Origin: Thermophilibacter provencensis
GTDB lineage: Bacteria > Actinomycetota > Coriobacteriia > Coriobacteriales > Atopobiaceae
Assembly: GCF_900128445.1 (NCBI RefSeq)
Contig: NZ_LT671417.1
Span: 496,001 to 560,000 of the forward strand
DNA: 64,000 nucleotides
Direction: 5' to 3'
Made by a program: the position numbers and the translations under genes. The notes under the pieces are model-generated. The model was not told the origin of the DNA, searched no databases, and was given only the letters and a program-made list of their open reading frames with translations. Below are positions 16,574 through 24,190 of this stretch, piece after piece (within the stretch, counting starts at the first letter, position 1; the number at the start of each line of letters is the position of its first letter).

Positions 16574-17782
16574 GTGAGGTTCCCCAAGCTCAAGATGACG
16601 CGCCGGTCGCTCTTCAAGGCGACGGCCGTCGGAGGCGTGACCGCGGCCGCGGTCGGCGTTCTGGCCGGCTGCACGCACGACGCGAACGACACCGAGGCAG
16701 ACCCCACTGTGGTCGACGAGTCCGAGGCGGACGACATTCTCTCGGAGTTCGAGGGCGTAGACACGACGCTCGCCGTCGAGGGGTCGTGGACCCTGCCGCT
16801 CGGCAACGTGCTCCATCCGGCAGAGGGTACGTGGATTCCTGTCACCACGGCGGGCTCCTCCGCCACGCCGATGGTCACTGGCTCCGCCCTCTCGCTCGCG
16901 TCCGGCGAGCTCGTTGAGGTCGTCCCCGAGCCGGTCAGTGGCGCGGCGACGTCGGTCATCTACGACGCTCGCTGCTCGGACAGCGTGTACGCCTGGATCG
17001 AGCTCGACCTGGTGACGAGGGCTTGGTCGCTCCACGCGTCGTCGTTTTCCGCCGGCGCGCTCACGGGCGAAACCAAGACGCTCTGGGAGGGCACCTCGGA
17101 TTATGATCCGGCGCCCTTCGCCGTTTCTGGGTCTACCGTGGTCTGGCAGGTCCAGCCGTCGACGCTCGGGAGCAAGACGCAGGAGCACTCCTTCTGCTAC
17201 ATCTGGCACGCCGGGGACTCTGACGCCCAGGCGGTGGTCGAGTCCCCGGGCCGCTTCGCCACGTGGCCGACCGTCTCGGGCGAGGTCGTCACGCTCGCAC
17301 CCCGCGTCCGCGCCTCGGAGGGGACCTACTACGGAGTCACCGCCTACTCACTCTCTGACGACCTCAATACGAGGATCGACCAGCTCGTCATGCCCCAGGG
17401 CGTGCGCCCGTTCCGCGCGACGCGCGTTGGCGACCGGTTTCTCGTCTCGGTTGAGGCGAGCTACAGCACCGGCGGGCTCCTCGGGCAGATGGGCACCTAC
17501 ATCGGGACGTCCTCGGCCGGCTTCTATCGGCTCAACCGCGAGCCGTCCGAGTGCGGGTGCGGCAACGGAGACCTGTTCATCGTCAAGAGCAATGCCACAT
17601 ACCTCGTGCTCGACCTCGCCAATCGCCAGTACTCGGCGCTGCCCTCGGCAGACCGCATCGTCGACTATGGCGAGTATCCCGCTCGCGTGGGAGAGTGCGA
17701 CCTCTTTGTGACCTTCTCGACGGTCAAGGACGCGGACACTGGCTACCCCGCTTCCGTTGCGGTGCGTACCTTCCGCCTGTAA
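16574..17782 (+). CDS. Tat-exported lipoprotein of unknown function
   Basis: A 402-residue protein with a twin-arginine signal, T-R-R-S-L-F-K, a hydrophobic stretch and the lipobox L-A-G-C, so it is probably folded before export and lipid-anchored outside. The mature part is rich in beta-strand-like sequence with repeated W and Y positions, compatible with a propeller or similar fold, but I recognise no family. The GTG at 16574 has AAGGAC upstream; ATG at 16595 is the alternative. It sits directly before a two-component system and may be functionally linked to it. Confidence 0.65.
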   Translation: MRFPKLKMTRRSLFKATAVGGVTAAAVGVLAGCTHDANDTEADPTVVDESEADDILSEFEGVDTTLAVEGSWTLPLGNVLHPAEGTWIPVTTAGSSATPMVTGSALSLASGELVEVVPEPVSGAATSVIYDARCSDSVYAWIELDLVTRAWSLHASSFSAGALTGETKTLWEGTSDYDPAPFAVSGSTVVWQVQPSTLGSKTQEHSFCYIWHAGDSDAQAVVESPGRFATWPTVSGEVVTLAPRVRASEGTYYGVTAYSLSDDLNTRIDQLVMPQGVRPFRATRVGDRFLVSVEASYSTGGLLGQMGTYIGTSSAGFYRLNREPSECGCGNGDLFIVKSNATYLVLDLANRQYSALPSADRIVDYGEYPARVGECDLFVTFSTVKDADTGYPASVAVRTFRL

Positions 17783-17873
17783 CTTGGAATCTCCAGCGCC
17801 CCGGTAGGGTACACTAGGGTCATCCACGGACCGGACTGTCCGGAGACGACTAGTCGTTAGCGAGGAGGCCAGC

Positions 17874-18596
17874 ATGGCTTCAGATGAGAAGAAGATTCTG
17901 CTCGTTGAGGACGAGAAGGCGATCAGGGACGCCGTCGCGGCGTACCTCGAGCGCGAGAGCTACATCGTGCGCGGCGTCGGCGATGGCCAGAGTGCCGTTG
18001 AGGAGTTTGAGAAGCACACCTTCGACCTCGTGATCCTTGACCTCATGCTCCCCAAGCTCTCGGGCGAGCGCGTCTGCCGCGCCATCCGCGAGACGTCCAA
18101 CGTGCCCATCATCATGCTCACCGCCAAGGGCGAGGTCGAGGACCGCATCATCGGCCTCGAGCTCGGCGCCGATGACTACCTCATCAAGCCCTTCTCGCCG
18201 CGCGAGCTCGTTGCCCGCGTGCGCGCCCTGCTTCGCCGCGCCCACACCGAGACCGAGCCGCAGCTCGAGGTGCTCGACTTCGGCGACCTCGTGATTGACA
18301 TCTCCGGCCACAAGGTGCTCGTGGAGGGCAAGGAGGTCGACCTCACCGCCTCCGAGTTCAAGCTGCTGACTACGCTCGCTCGCTACCCGGGCCGGGTCTA
18401 CACCCGTATGGAGCTCGTCGAGAAGGTTCTCGGCTACGACTTCGAGGGCTACGAGCGCACCATTGACTCCCACGTCAAGAACCTCCGCGCCAAGCTTGGC
18501 GACGACCCGCGCAACCCGCGCTGGCTCTACACTGTCCACGGCGTCGGCTATCGCTTCGAGGCTCCTGAGAAGGCGGCCGACGCCGGCGGCCGATAG
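17874..18596 (+). CDS. OmpR-family response regulator (MtrA/RegX-like)
   Basis: A 240-residue regulator. The receiver has V-E-D-E at 11-14, phospho-acceptor D56 in L-V-I-L-D-L-M-L-P, LTAK near 85 and I-K-P-F near 107. The winged-helix domain (about 140-230) ends V-H-G-V-G-Y-R-F. The strong GAGGAGG ribosome site supports ATG 17874. It is followed eight bases later by its kinase gene. TACACT at 17810-17815 is a possible -10 box. Confidence 0.93.
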   Translation: MASDEKKILLVEDEKAIRDAVAAYLERESYIVRGVGDGQSAVEEFEKHTFDLVILDLMLPKLSGERVCRAIRETSNVPIIMLTAKGEVEDRIIGLELGADDYLIKPFSPRELVARVRALLRRAHTETEPQLEVLDFGDLVIDISGHKVLVEGKEVDLTASEFKLLTTLARYPGRVYTRMELVEKVLGYDFEGYERTIDSHVKNLRAKLGDDPRNPRWLYTVHGVGYRFEAPEKAADAGGR

Positions 18597-18604
18597 GCAT
18601 CGGA

Positions 18605-20137
18605 ATGTCCGCGCGCTTCGTTACCGGAAGGGACGCACAGACGGACGAGGGCGGCTCCGAGCGGCCCTCGTCCTCTCGTAGCTCGTGGAACACGATCAAG
18701 CCCTCGCCCAAGCGCGGGCGCCCCTACTCCACGAGTCTTACCCTCGGCTTCGCGATGACGGCGATAATGACGGCCCTGGTGCTCGTGGTGGTGCTCGCCA
18801 TGGTGTGGGAGGGCCAGTTCATGGCCTACACCCGCCAGAACATGCAGAGCATCGCTGACTCCACGGCGGCGAGCATATCCGAGGCATACCAGCAGACCGG
18901 CGAGCTCGACGAGACCGCTGCGGCCGCCGCCGAGGGGGCCTCCTCGCTATCCTCGGACATCGTCGTGCAGGTTGTCGACGCCGACGGCAACGTGCTCTAC
19001 GACGACACCTGGGCGCGCTCGACCACGCTCTCCCCGGACGCCGCTGAGGGGGCGAAGCCCGTCCCCGCCACGGTCCCGACCGCCCAGGAGGCGCTCGTCA
19101 CCTCGCAGATTCTTGACGGAAACGGCTCGGTCATCGGCGAGGTCCGCCTCTGGGCCTTTGGGTCCGAGGCCCTGCTCACCAAGAGCGACGCGTCCTTCCG
19201 CTCCAACTCGTACGGCGCCATCGCGACGGCGGCCGCCATCGCGGCCCTTCTTGCCTGCGTGATCGGGTACTTTGTCTCGCGCGGGATGGCGCAGCCCATC
19301 CAGCGCATCACCTCGACGGCAAAGCAGATCAGAAACGGCGACCTCACGGCGCGCACCGGCGTCACGGGCACCGACGAGATCGGTCAGCTCGGCGAGACCT
19401 TTGATGACATGGCGACGACCATCGAGCGTGACATCAAGCTCGAGCATCGCCTCACCGGCGATGTCGCCCATGAGCTGCGCACGCCGCTCATGGCAATGCA
19501 GGCCACGGTCGAGGCCATGCAGGACGGCGTCCTTCCCGCGGACGACGAGCACCTGGAGGTCGTGGCCTCCGAGGTCCGGCGCCTCTCCCGCCTCATTGAC
19601 GCCATGCTCAAGCTCTCGCGCCTGGAGAACGGCACCACCGAGGTCAAGGTCGAGAAGACCGACATGGTGTACCTCGTCAGGAGCCTGGTCTCCGCCCAGC
19701 ATCAGCTCTTCCACGAGCGCGGTCTCCACCTGCGCTTTGTTGACGAGACCGCCCACGGAGAACTCTACGCCGACGTCGACCCCGACCTCATCCGCGAGGC
19801 GATCGTGAACCTCATGAGCAACGCGATGCGCTATACCAACGCGGACGGCTGGGTGAAGGTCTCCCTGCGTCAGGATCGCTCCGACGTGCTGGTTAGCGTC
19901 CAGGACACCGGCATCGGAATCGCCAAGGAGGACATCCCGCAGACCTTCTCGCGCTTCTGGCGCTCAGACGTGAGCCGCGAGCGCGTGTCCGGGGGCCTTG
20001 GCGTGGGCCTCGCCATCACCAAGGAGATCGTCGACAAGCACAACGGAACGATTCTCGTTGAGTCCGAGCTTGGCAAGGGGACAACGTTCACGCTGCGGAT
20101 TCCCCAGCGCCGCGAGCGCAAGGAGAAGGACCGGTAG
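18605..20137 (+). CDS. Sensor histidine kinase with HAMP domain
   Basis: A 510-residue kinase paired with the 17874 regulator. Hydrophobic segments at about 45-68 and 203-225 flank an extracytoplasmic domain of about 135 residues rich in Ala and acidic residues. A HAMP domain (about 226-278) leads to HisKA with H289 in D-V-A-H-E-L-R-T-P, and an HATPase domain with N-L-M-S-N-A-M-R-Y, D-T-G-I-G-I and G-L-G-V-G-L-A-I. The basic cytoplasmic N-terminus is longer than usual. The signal is unknown. Confidence 0.93.
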   Translation: MSARFVTGRDAQTDEGGSERPSSSRSSWNTIKPSPKRGRPYSTSLTLGFAMTAIMTALVLVVVLAMVWEGQFMAYTRQNMQSIADSTAASISEAYQQTGELDETAAAAAEGASSLSSDIVVQVVDADGNVLYDDTWARSTTLSPDAAEGAKPVPATVPTAQEALVTSQILDGNGSVIGEVRLWAFGSEALLTKSDASFRSNSYGAIATAAAIAALLACVIGYFVSRGMAQPIQRITSTAKQIRNGDLTARTGVTGTDEIGQLGETFDDMATTIERDIKLEHRLTGDVAHELRTPLMAMQATVEAMQDGVLPADDEHLEVVASEVRRLSRLIDAMLKLSRLENGTTEVKVEKTDMVYLVRSLVSAQHQLFHERGLHLRFVDETAHGELYADVDPDLIREAIVNLMSNAMRYTNADGWVKVSLRQDRSDVLVSVQDTGIGIAKEDIPQTFSRFWRSDVSRERVSGGLGVGLAITKEIVDKHNGTILVESELGKGTTFTLRIPQRRERKEKDR

Positions 20138-20216
20138 CACCCGCGTACTCGTCTTTCTGCGGCTCGAGTGACGTATACTGGATGGTTGAGTGAAACGCCT
20201 ACGAAAGGTGGCCGGA

Positions 20217-21095
20217 ATGGCTGAGATGGAACTTCGTCCGGATTCGCACGGCAAGGTGCGCGACATCTACGACTGCGGCGACAGCCTCCTCATGGTGGCG
20301 TCGGACCGCATCAGCGCCTATGACTTCATCCTGCCTGACGAGATCCCGCACAAGGGCGAGATTCTCACCCGCATCTCCGCGTTCTGGTTCGAGCGCTTTG
20401 CGGACCTCATCCCCAACCACATGATCTCCTGCGACGTCGCCGACCTGCCCGACGACTTCAAGCCTTACGCCGACTACCTCGCAGGTCGCTCCATGCTGGT
20501 CAAGAAGGCCCAGACCGTGCCCATCGAGTGCATCGTCCGCGGCTACCTTACGGGCTCTGGCAAGAAGACCTACGACGAGGACGGCACCGTCTGCGGCATC
20601 AAGCTGCCCGCCGGCCTGACCGAGGCCTCCAAGCTCCCCGAGCCGATCTTCACCCCGTCCACCAAGGCCGAGCTTGGCGACCACGACGAGAACATCTCGT
20701 TCGAGCGCTGCTGCGAGATCGTGGGCGCCGAGGTTGCCGAGCAGCTGCGCGACGCCTCGCTCGCCATCTACAAGGCCGCGGCCGATTACGCCGCGGAGCA
20801 GGGCATCATCATCGCCGACACCAAGTTTGAGTTCGGCTTCATCGATGGCAGGCTCACCCTTATCGACGAGTGCCTCACCCCCGACTCCAGCCGCTTCTGG
20901 CCTGCCGACTCCTACGAGGAGGGCAAGGTCCAGCCGAGCTACGACAAGCAGTACGTCCGCGACTGGCTGCGCGCCAACTGGGACATGACCGGCGAGCCGC
21001 CGCGCATCCCGGCCGAGGTCATCGAGGGAACCTCCAGGCGTTATCAGGAGGCCTTCCAGATCATTACCGGCACCGAGTTCGTGCCCGCCCGCTAA
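20217..21095 (+). CDS. purC: Phosphoribosylaminoimidazole-succinocarboxamide (SAICAR) synthase
   Basis: A 292-residue SAICAR synthetase that condenses CAIR with aspartate using ATP. Conserved G-K-V-R-D-I-Y (about 11-17), S-D-R-I-S-A-Y-D (about 30-37), E-C-I-V-R-G-Y-L-T-G-S-G and the metal-binding I-I-A-D-T-K-F-E-F-G segment near 200-209, followed by D-E-C-L-T-P-D-S-S-R-F-W, define it. Length suits the longer actinobacterial and yeast-like form. ATG 20217 has AAAGGTGG upstream; TATACT at 20174-20179 is a likely -10 box. Confidence 0.95.
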   Translation: MAEMELRPDSHGKVRDIYDCGDSLLMVASDRISAYDFILPDEIPHKGEILTRISAFWFERFADLIPNHMISCDVADLPDDFKPYADYLAGRSMLVKKAQTVPIECIVRGYLTGSGKKTYDEDGTVCGIKLPAGLTEASKLPEPIFTPSTKAELGDHDENISFERCCEIVGAEVAEQLRDASLAIYKAAADYAAEQGIIIADTKFEFGFIDGRLTLIDECLTPDSSRFWPADSYEEGKVQPSYDKQYVRDWLRANWDMTGEPPRIPAEVIEGTSRRYQEAFQIITGTEFVPAR

Positions 21096-21125
21096 AGCCG
21101 AAGACGACTGCACCAAAGGAGCTTC

Positions 21126-21758
21126 ATGTCACTCAAGGACACCATCGAGGGAGCCCGCCGCGAGGCCGAGGGCAATGCCGTCGGCCGCCCCAAGAAGGAG
21201 GCCGAGGCCGTGACCTCCACGAGCGAGGAGCGCAAGGGCTTCTCGCGCAGCTCTGCGGCCAAGGCGCGCCCCGTGCGCGAGGCTGGCGCCTCCGTGCGCG
21301 TGGAGAGCAAGGCAAAGGCGTCCGGTCCCGGCCGCGCCGAGACCAAGGAGGAGAAGAAGGAGCGCAAGCGCCGCGAGCGCGAGGAGGAGGACATCCGCAA
21401 CCGCGCCTACGACCTCGTCCTGCGTGAGCTTCCCGGCTACAAGAAGACCGAGAAGGTCTTCTGGGCGTTTCTCGGAGTGGGCATGGCCCTCGCCGTCGTC
21501 TCGCTCATCTGCGCCTACGTCTTTGGCCAGAACACCGACCTCGGCACCTGGCAGGGCATCCTGAGCGTGGCGTCGCTCGTCCTTGCGTATGCTGCCATCA
21601 TCGGCAGCTTCATCTATGACATGGTGAAGCGCCGCCCGTTCCGCAAGGCGGCAGAGGCGCGCGTCCGCGGGCTCTCTGACAAGAAGCTCCTTGAGCTCTT
21701 CCAGCGTGCGAGCGCTGAGGCGTCCGCAAAGAAGGTCGAGAAGGACGCCAAGAAGTAG
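21126..21758 (+). CDS. Unknown membrane protein with charged N-terminal domain
   Basis: A 210-residue protein. Residues 1-95 are highly charged and probably helical (a long K/E/R run around 75-92 suggests coiled coil). Two hydrophobic segments at about 113-135 and 142-165 form a hairpin in the membrane, followed by a basic helical tail. It follows purC by 30 bases and could be cotranscribed, but nothing ties it to purine metabolism. No family recognised. Confidence 0.75.
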   Translation: MSLKDTIEGARREAEGNAVGRPKKEAEAVTSTSEERKGFSRSSAAKARPVREAGASVRVESKAKASGPGRAETKEEKKERKRREREEEDIRNRAYDLVLRELPGYKKTEKVFWAFLGVGMALAVVSLICAYVFGQNTDLGTWQGILSVASLVLAYAAIIGSFIYDMVKRRPFRKAAEARVRGLSDKKLLELFQRASAEASAKKVEKDAKK

Positions 21759-21803
21759 CTTTTGTCGCCGCGCCCGCGCGGTGATAGAATAGTTCGACAC
21801 ACT

Positions 21804-21879
21804 GCCTTCGTAGCTCAGGGGATAGAGCACCGCTCTCCTAAAGCGGGTGTCGGCCGTTCGAATCGGCCCGGGGGCACCA
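21804..21879 (+). tRNA. tRNA-Arg (anticodon CCT)
   Basis: Acceptor GCCTTCG pairs with CGGGGGC (two G-U pairs); D arm GCTC/GAGC, anticodon arm CCGCT-CTCCTAA-AGCGG with CCT, and T arm GGCCG-TTCGAAT-CGGCC are complete. The CCA end is encoded. Confidence 0.95.
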
Positions 21880-21889
21880 GACATGACGC

Positions 21890-21920
21890 AGGCCGGGGCT
21901 CTTATCGCCCCGGCCTGCTT
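21890..21920 (+). terminator. Terminator after tRNA-Arg(CCT)
   Basis: AGGCCGGGGC (21890-21899) pairs with GCCCCGGCCT (21907-21916), followed by GCTTTCCTTT. Confidence 0.75.
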
Positions 21921-21947
21921 TCCTTTGACAGGTCCTCATCCACAAGA

Positions 21948-21979
21948 ATGGCGGCCGGTCCCGTGGGGCCGGCCGCCAT
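21948..21979 (-). terminator. Terminator of the pknB operon
   Basis: ATGGCGGCCGG (21948-21958) is the exact complement of CCGGCCGCCAT (21969-21979). On the minus strand it is followed by TTCTT and lies 21 bases after the kinase stop. Confidence 0.7.
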
Positions 21980-21999
21980 GGTATCGGATGATAATCGCT

Positions 22000-24060
22000 C
22001 TAGCCGCTGACCCTCTGTCGTGAGGAGGAGCGGGAGTTGCCGCTGGCGCCGCTTTCCTCGGTGCCCGTGCCGCCCTGGTTGTCCCCGGTGGAGGATCCGC
22101 CCCCGTTGGAGCCCGTTCCGGACCCGCCGTTCTCGTTGCCGGTGGACTGGACCTCAGTGGTGAGGACGATCGTGGATCCCGAGGGCAGGGACTCCCGCGC
22201 GGACTGGTTGACAACCACGCCTTCGGCGCTGCTGCCCGAGGCGAGCTGCACCACGAACCCGAGGTTCTGGAGCTGGGCTCGGGCATCGTAGTAGCTCATG
22301 CCCACGACGGACGGAACGGATACGTTCTCCACGGGCTTGGGGCCGCTCGAGACGGTGATGGTGACCGTGGAGCCAACCTCGGCGGTGTTGCCGGCGGCGG
22401 GGTCGACAGAGATGACATTGCCCTCGGCCACGGTGTTGCTGTAGTCCCAGACGACCTTGACGTCAAACTCGCCGTCGCTGCTGGAGAGGCGCTCCTGCGC
22501 GTCCTCGTAGTAGTCGCCCACGACGTTGGGGATGACGGCCGTGCTCGCGCCGGAGGAGATGTGATAGGTGATGGTCTCGCCGACGTTGACCTCGGTGCCC
22601 TCGGGCGTGTCCTGGCTGCAGACGCGGCCCTTCTCGATGGAGTCGCTCTCCTGGTCCTCGCCCTTGCGCCCGACGAGGTTGTACTTCGCAAGCTCGGCCT
22701 CCACCTGGTCCTCGGGGAGGTTCGTGAGGTCGGGCACCGTGACCTTCTCGGCCGGCGCCTCGCCCTTTGAGACGCGGATGTCGATGGAGGAGCCCTCGGG
22801 CATCGCGCGGGTTGCGAGGGGGCTCTGCTCGTAGACCAGGCCCTCCTCCTTCGCCGACGTGTAGCCCTGCTCGACCTTGCCGACCTCGAAGCCGTTGTTC
22901 TCGATCTCCTGGATGGCCTGCTCCTGCGTGAGACCGATGAGGTTGGGAACCGGCTTGGTCTGGGTGCCGGAGCCGAAGATCGAGAAGAGCGCGACGGCCG
23001 CCACGGCCACGACGGCGATGACGCCGATCACGGCGAGGATGACGTTGCGACGGTGCCTGCGCTGACGCCCCGCCTCCTCCTCGGCGGCCTGCTCGGTGGC
23101 GCTCTGCGCGCGGTAGCGGTTCGTGCGCTCGACGCGGGGAATGGAGGCGGTGCCGCCTGTGGCGGGGATGGCTCCCGTGCCGCGCTCGAGCTTGTTGGTG
23201 GGCTGGACGGGGAGCATGGCGGTGGCGCTGTTCACGGCCTGAACGCGGCCCGCGAGGTAGTCGCGCAGCGTGCGATAGAGCTCGTCCGCCGTCTGGAAGC
23301 GGTCGGCGGGGTTCTTCTGCATGCACTTGAGAATGATGGATTCGAGCGCGGGGTCGACGGAGGGATTGAGCTGGCTCGGCGGCTTGGGCTGCTCGTTCAC
23401 CTGCTTGAGGGCAACGGTGATGGCGTCGTCGCCCTGGAAGGGCACCTGCCCCGTGGCCGCCTCGTACATCACGATGCCGAGCGAGTAGATGTCTGTGGTG
23501 GGCCCGAGCTCCTTGCCCTGCGTCTGCTCAGGGGAGACGTAGTGTGCGGTCCCGAGGACGGAGTTGTCCTGCGTGAGGTGGCTGTTCTTGGCGCGCGCGA
23601 TGCCGAAGTCCATCACCTTGATGTTGCCGTCGGGCTGCACCATGATGTTCTGCGGCTTGATGTCGCGGTGGATGATGTCGTGCCTGTGGGCCACGGAGAG
23701 CGCCTGCGCGATCTGCGAGCCTATCTGCGCGACCTTCTTGCAGTCAAGCGCGCCGTGCTTGCGGATGCCGCTCTTGAGGTCGGTGCCGCGCAGGTACTCC
23801 ATGACGATGTAGTAGGTGTCGGCGTCCTTGCCCCAGTCGTAGACGGAGACGATGTAGGGGCTCTGAAGGGCCGCCGCCGCCTGCGCCTCCTGCTTGAAGC
23901 GCGCGGCAAAGGACGGGTCGGCGGCGTACTGGGGCAGCATCGTCTTGATGGCCACGGTGCGGCCGAGCACCTCGTCAAGGCCGCGAAATACCGTGGCCAT
24001 GCCTCCCGTGCCGATCTTGTCCTGTACCTGGTAGCGTCCGCCGAGAATCATCCCTGGCAT
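22000..24060 (-). CDS. pknB: PASTA-domain Ser/Thr protein kinase (PknB/PrkC/StkP type)
   Basis: A 686-residue membrane kinase that senses lipid II or muropeptides and controls wall growth and division. The kinase domain (about 7-270) has the Gly-rich loop G-T-G-G-M-A-T-V, ATP lysine K39, catalytic HRD (131-133) and DFG (151-153). A single transmembrane helix (about 340-362) is followed by four extracellular PASTA repeats (starting near 371, 438, 506 and 575) and a Gly/Ser-rich tail. ATG 24060 has GGAG at the right distance; TTG six bases earlier does not. It is the last gene of a run with FhaA, FhaB, PP2C and SEDS-PBP genes. Confidence 0.95.
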   Translation of the reverse strand: MPGMILGGRYQVQDKIGTGGMATVFRGLDEVLGRTVAIKTMLPQYAADPSFAARFKQEAQAAAALQSPYIVSVYDWGKDADTYYIVMEYLRGTDLKSGIRKHGALDCKKVAQIGSQIAQALSVAHRHDIIHRDIKPQNIMVQPDGNIKVMDFGIARAKNSHLTQDNSVLGTAHYVSPEQTQGKELGPTTDIYSLGIVMYEAATGQVPFQGDDAITVALKQVNEQPKPPSQLNPSVDPALESIILKCMQKNPADRFQTADELYRTLRDYLAGRVQAVNSATAMLPVQPTNKLERGTGAIPATGGTASIPRVERTNRYRAQSATEQAAEEEAGRQRRHRRNVILAVIGVIAVVAVAAVALFSIFGSGTQTKPVPNLIGLTQEQAIQEIENNGFEVGKVEQGYTSAKEEGLVYEQSPLATRAMPEGSSIDIRVSKGEAPAEKVTVPDLTNLPEDQVEAELAKYNLVGRKGEDQESDSIEKGRVCSQDTPEGTEVNVGETITYHISSGASTAVIPNVVGDYYEDAQERLSSSDGEFDVKVVWDYSNTVAEGNVISVDPAAGNTAEVGSTVTITVSSGPKPVENVSVPSVVGMSYYDARAQLQNLGFVVQLASGSSAEGVVVNQSARESLPSGSTIVLTTEVQSTGNENGGSGTGSNGGGSSTGDNQGGTGTEESGASGNSRSSSRQRVSG

Positions 24061-24190
24061 GCTCAACTCCTATCCTGCTCACGGCCCGCGCCGCGTCCCT
24101 TTTTCTGTGCGCCGAGGGCGCGCCCTGCTCTGTCTCTGGTTCGTTTCTGCTTCGTTGGTCAGTGTGTCCTGTCGTTCTATCGCGCCCCCA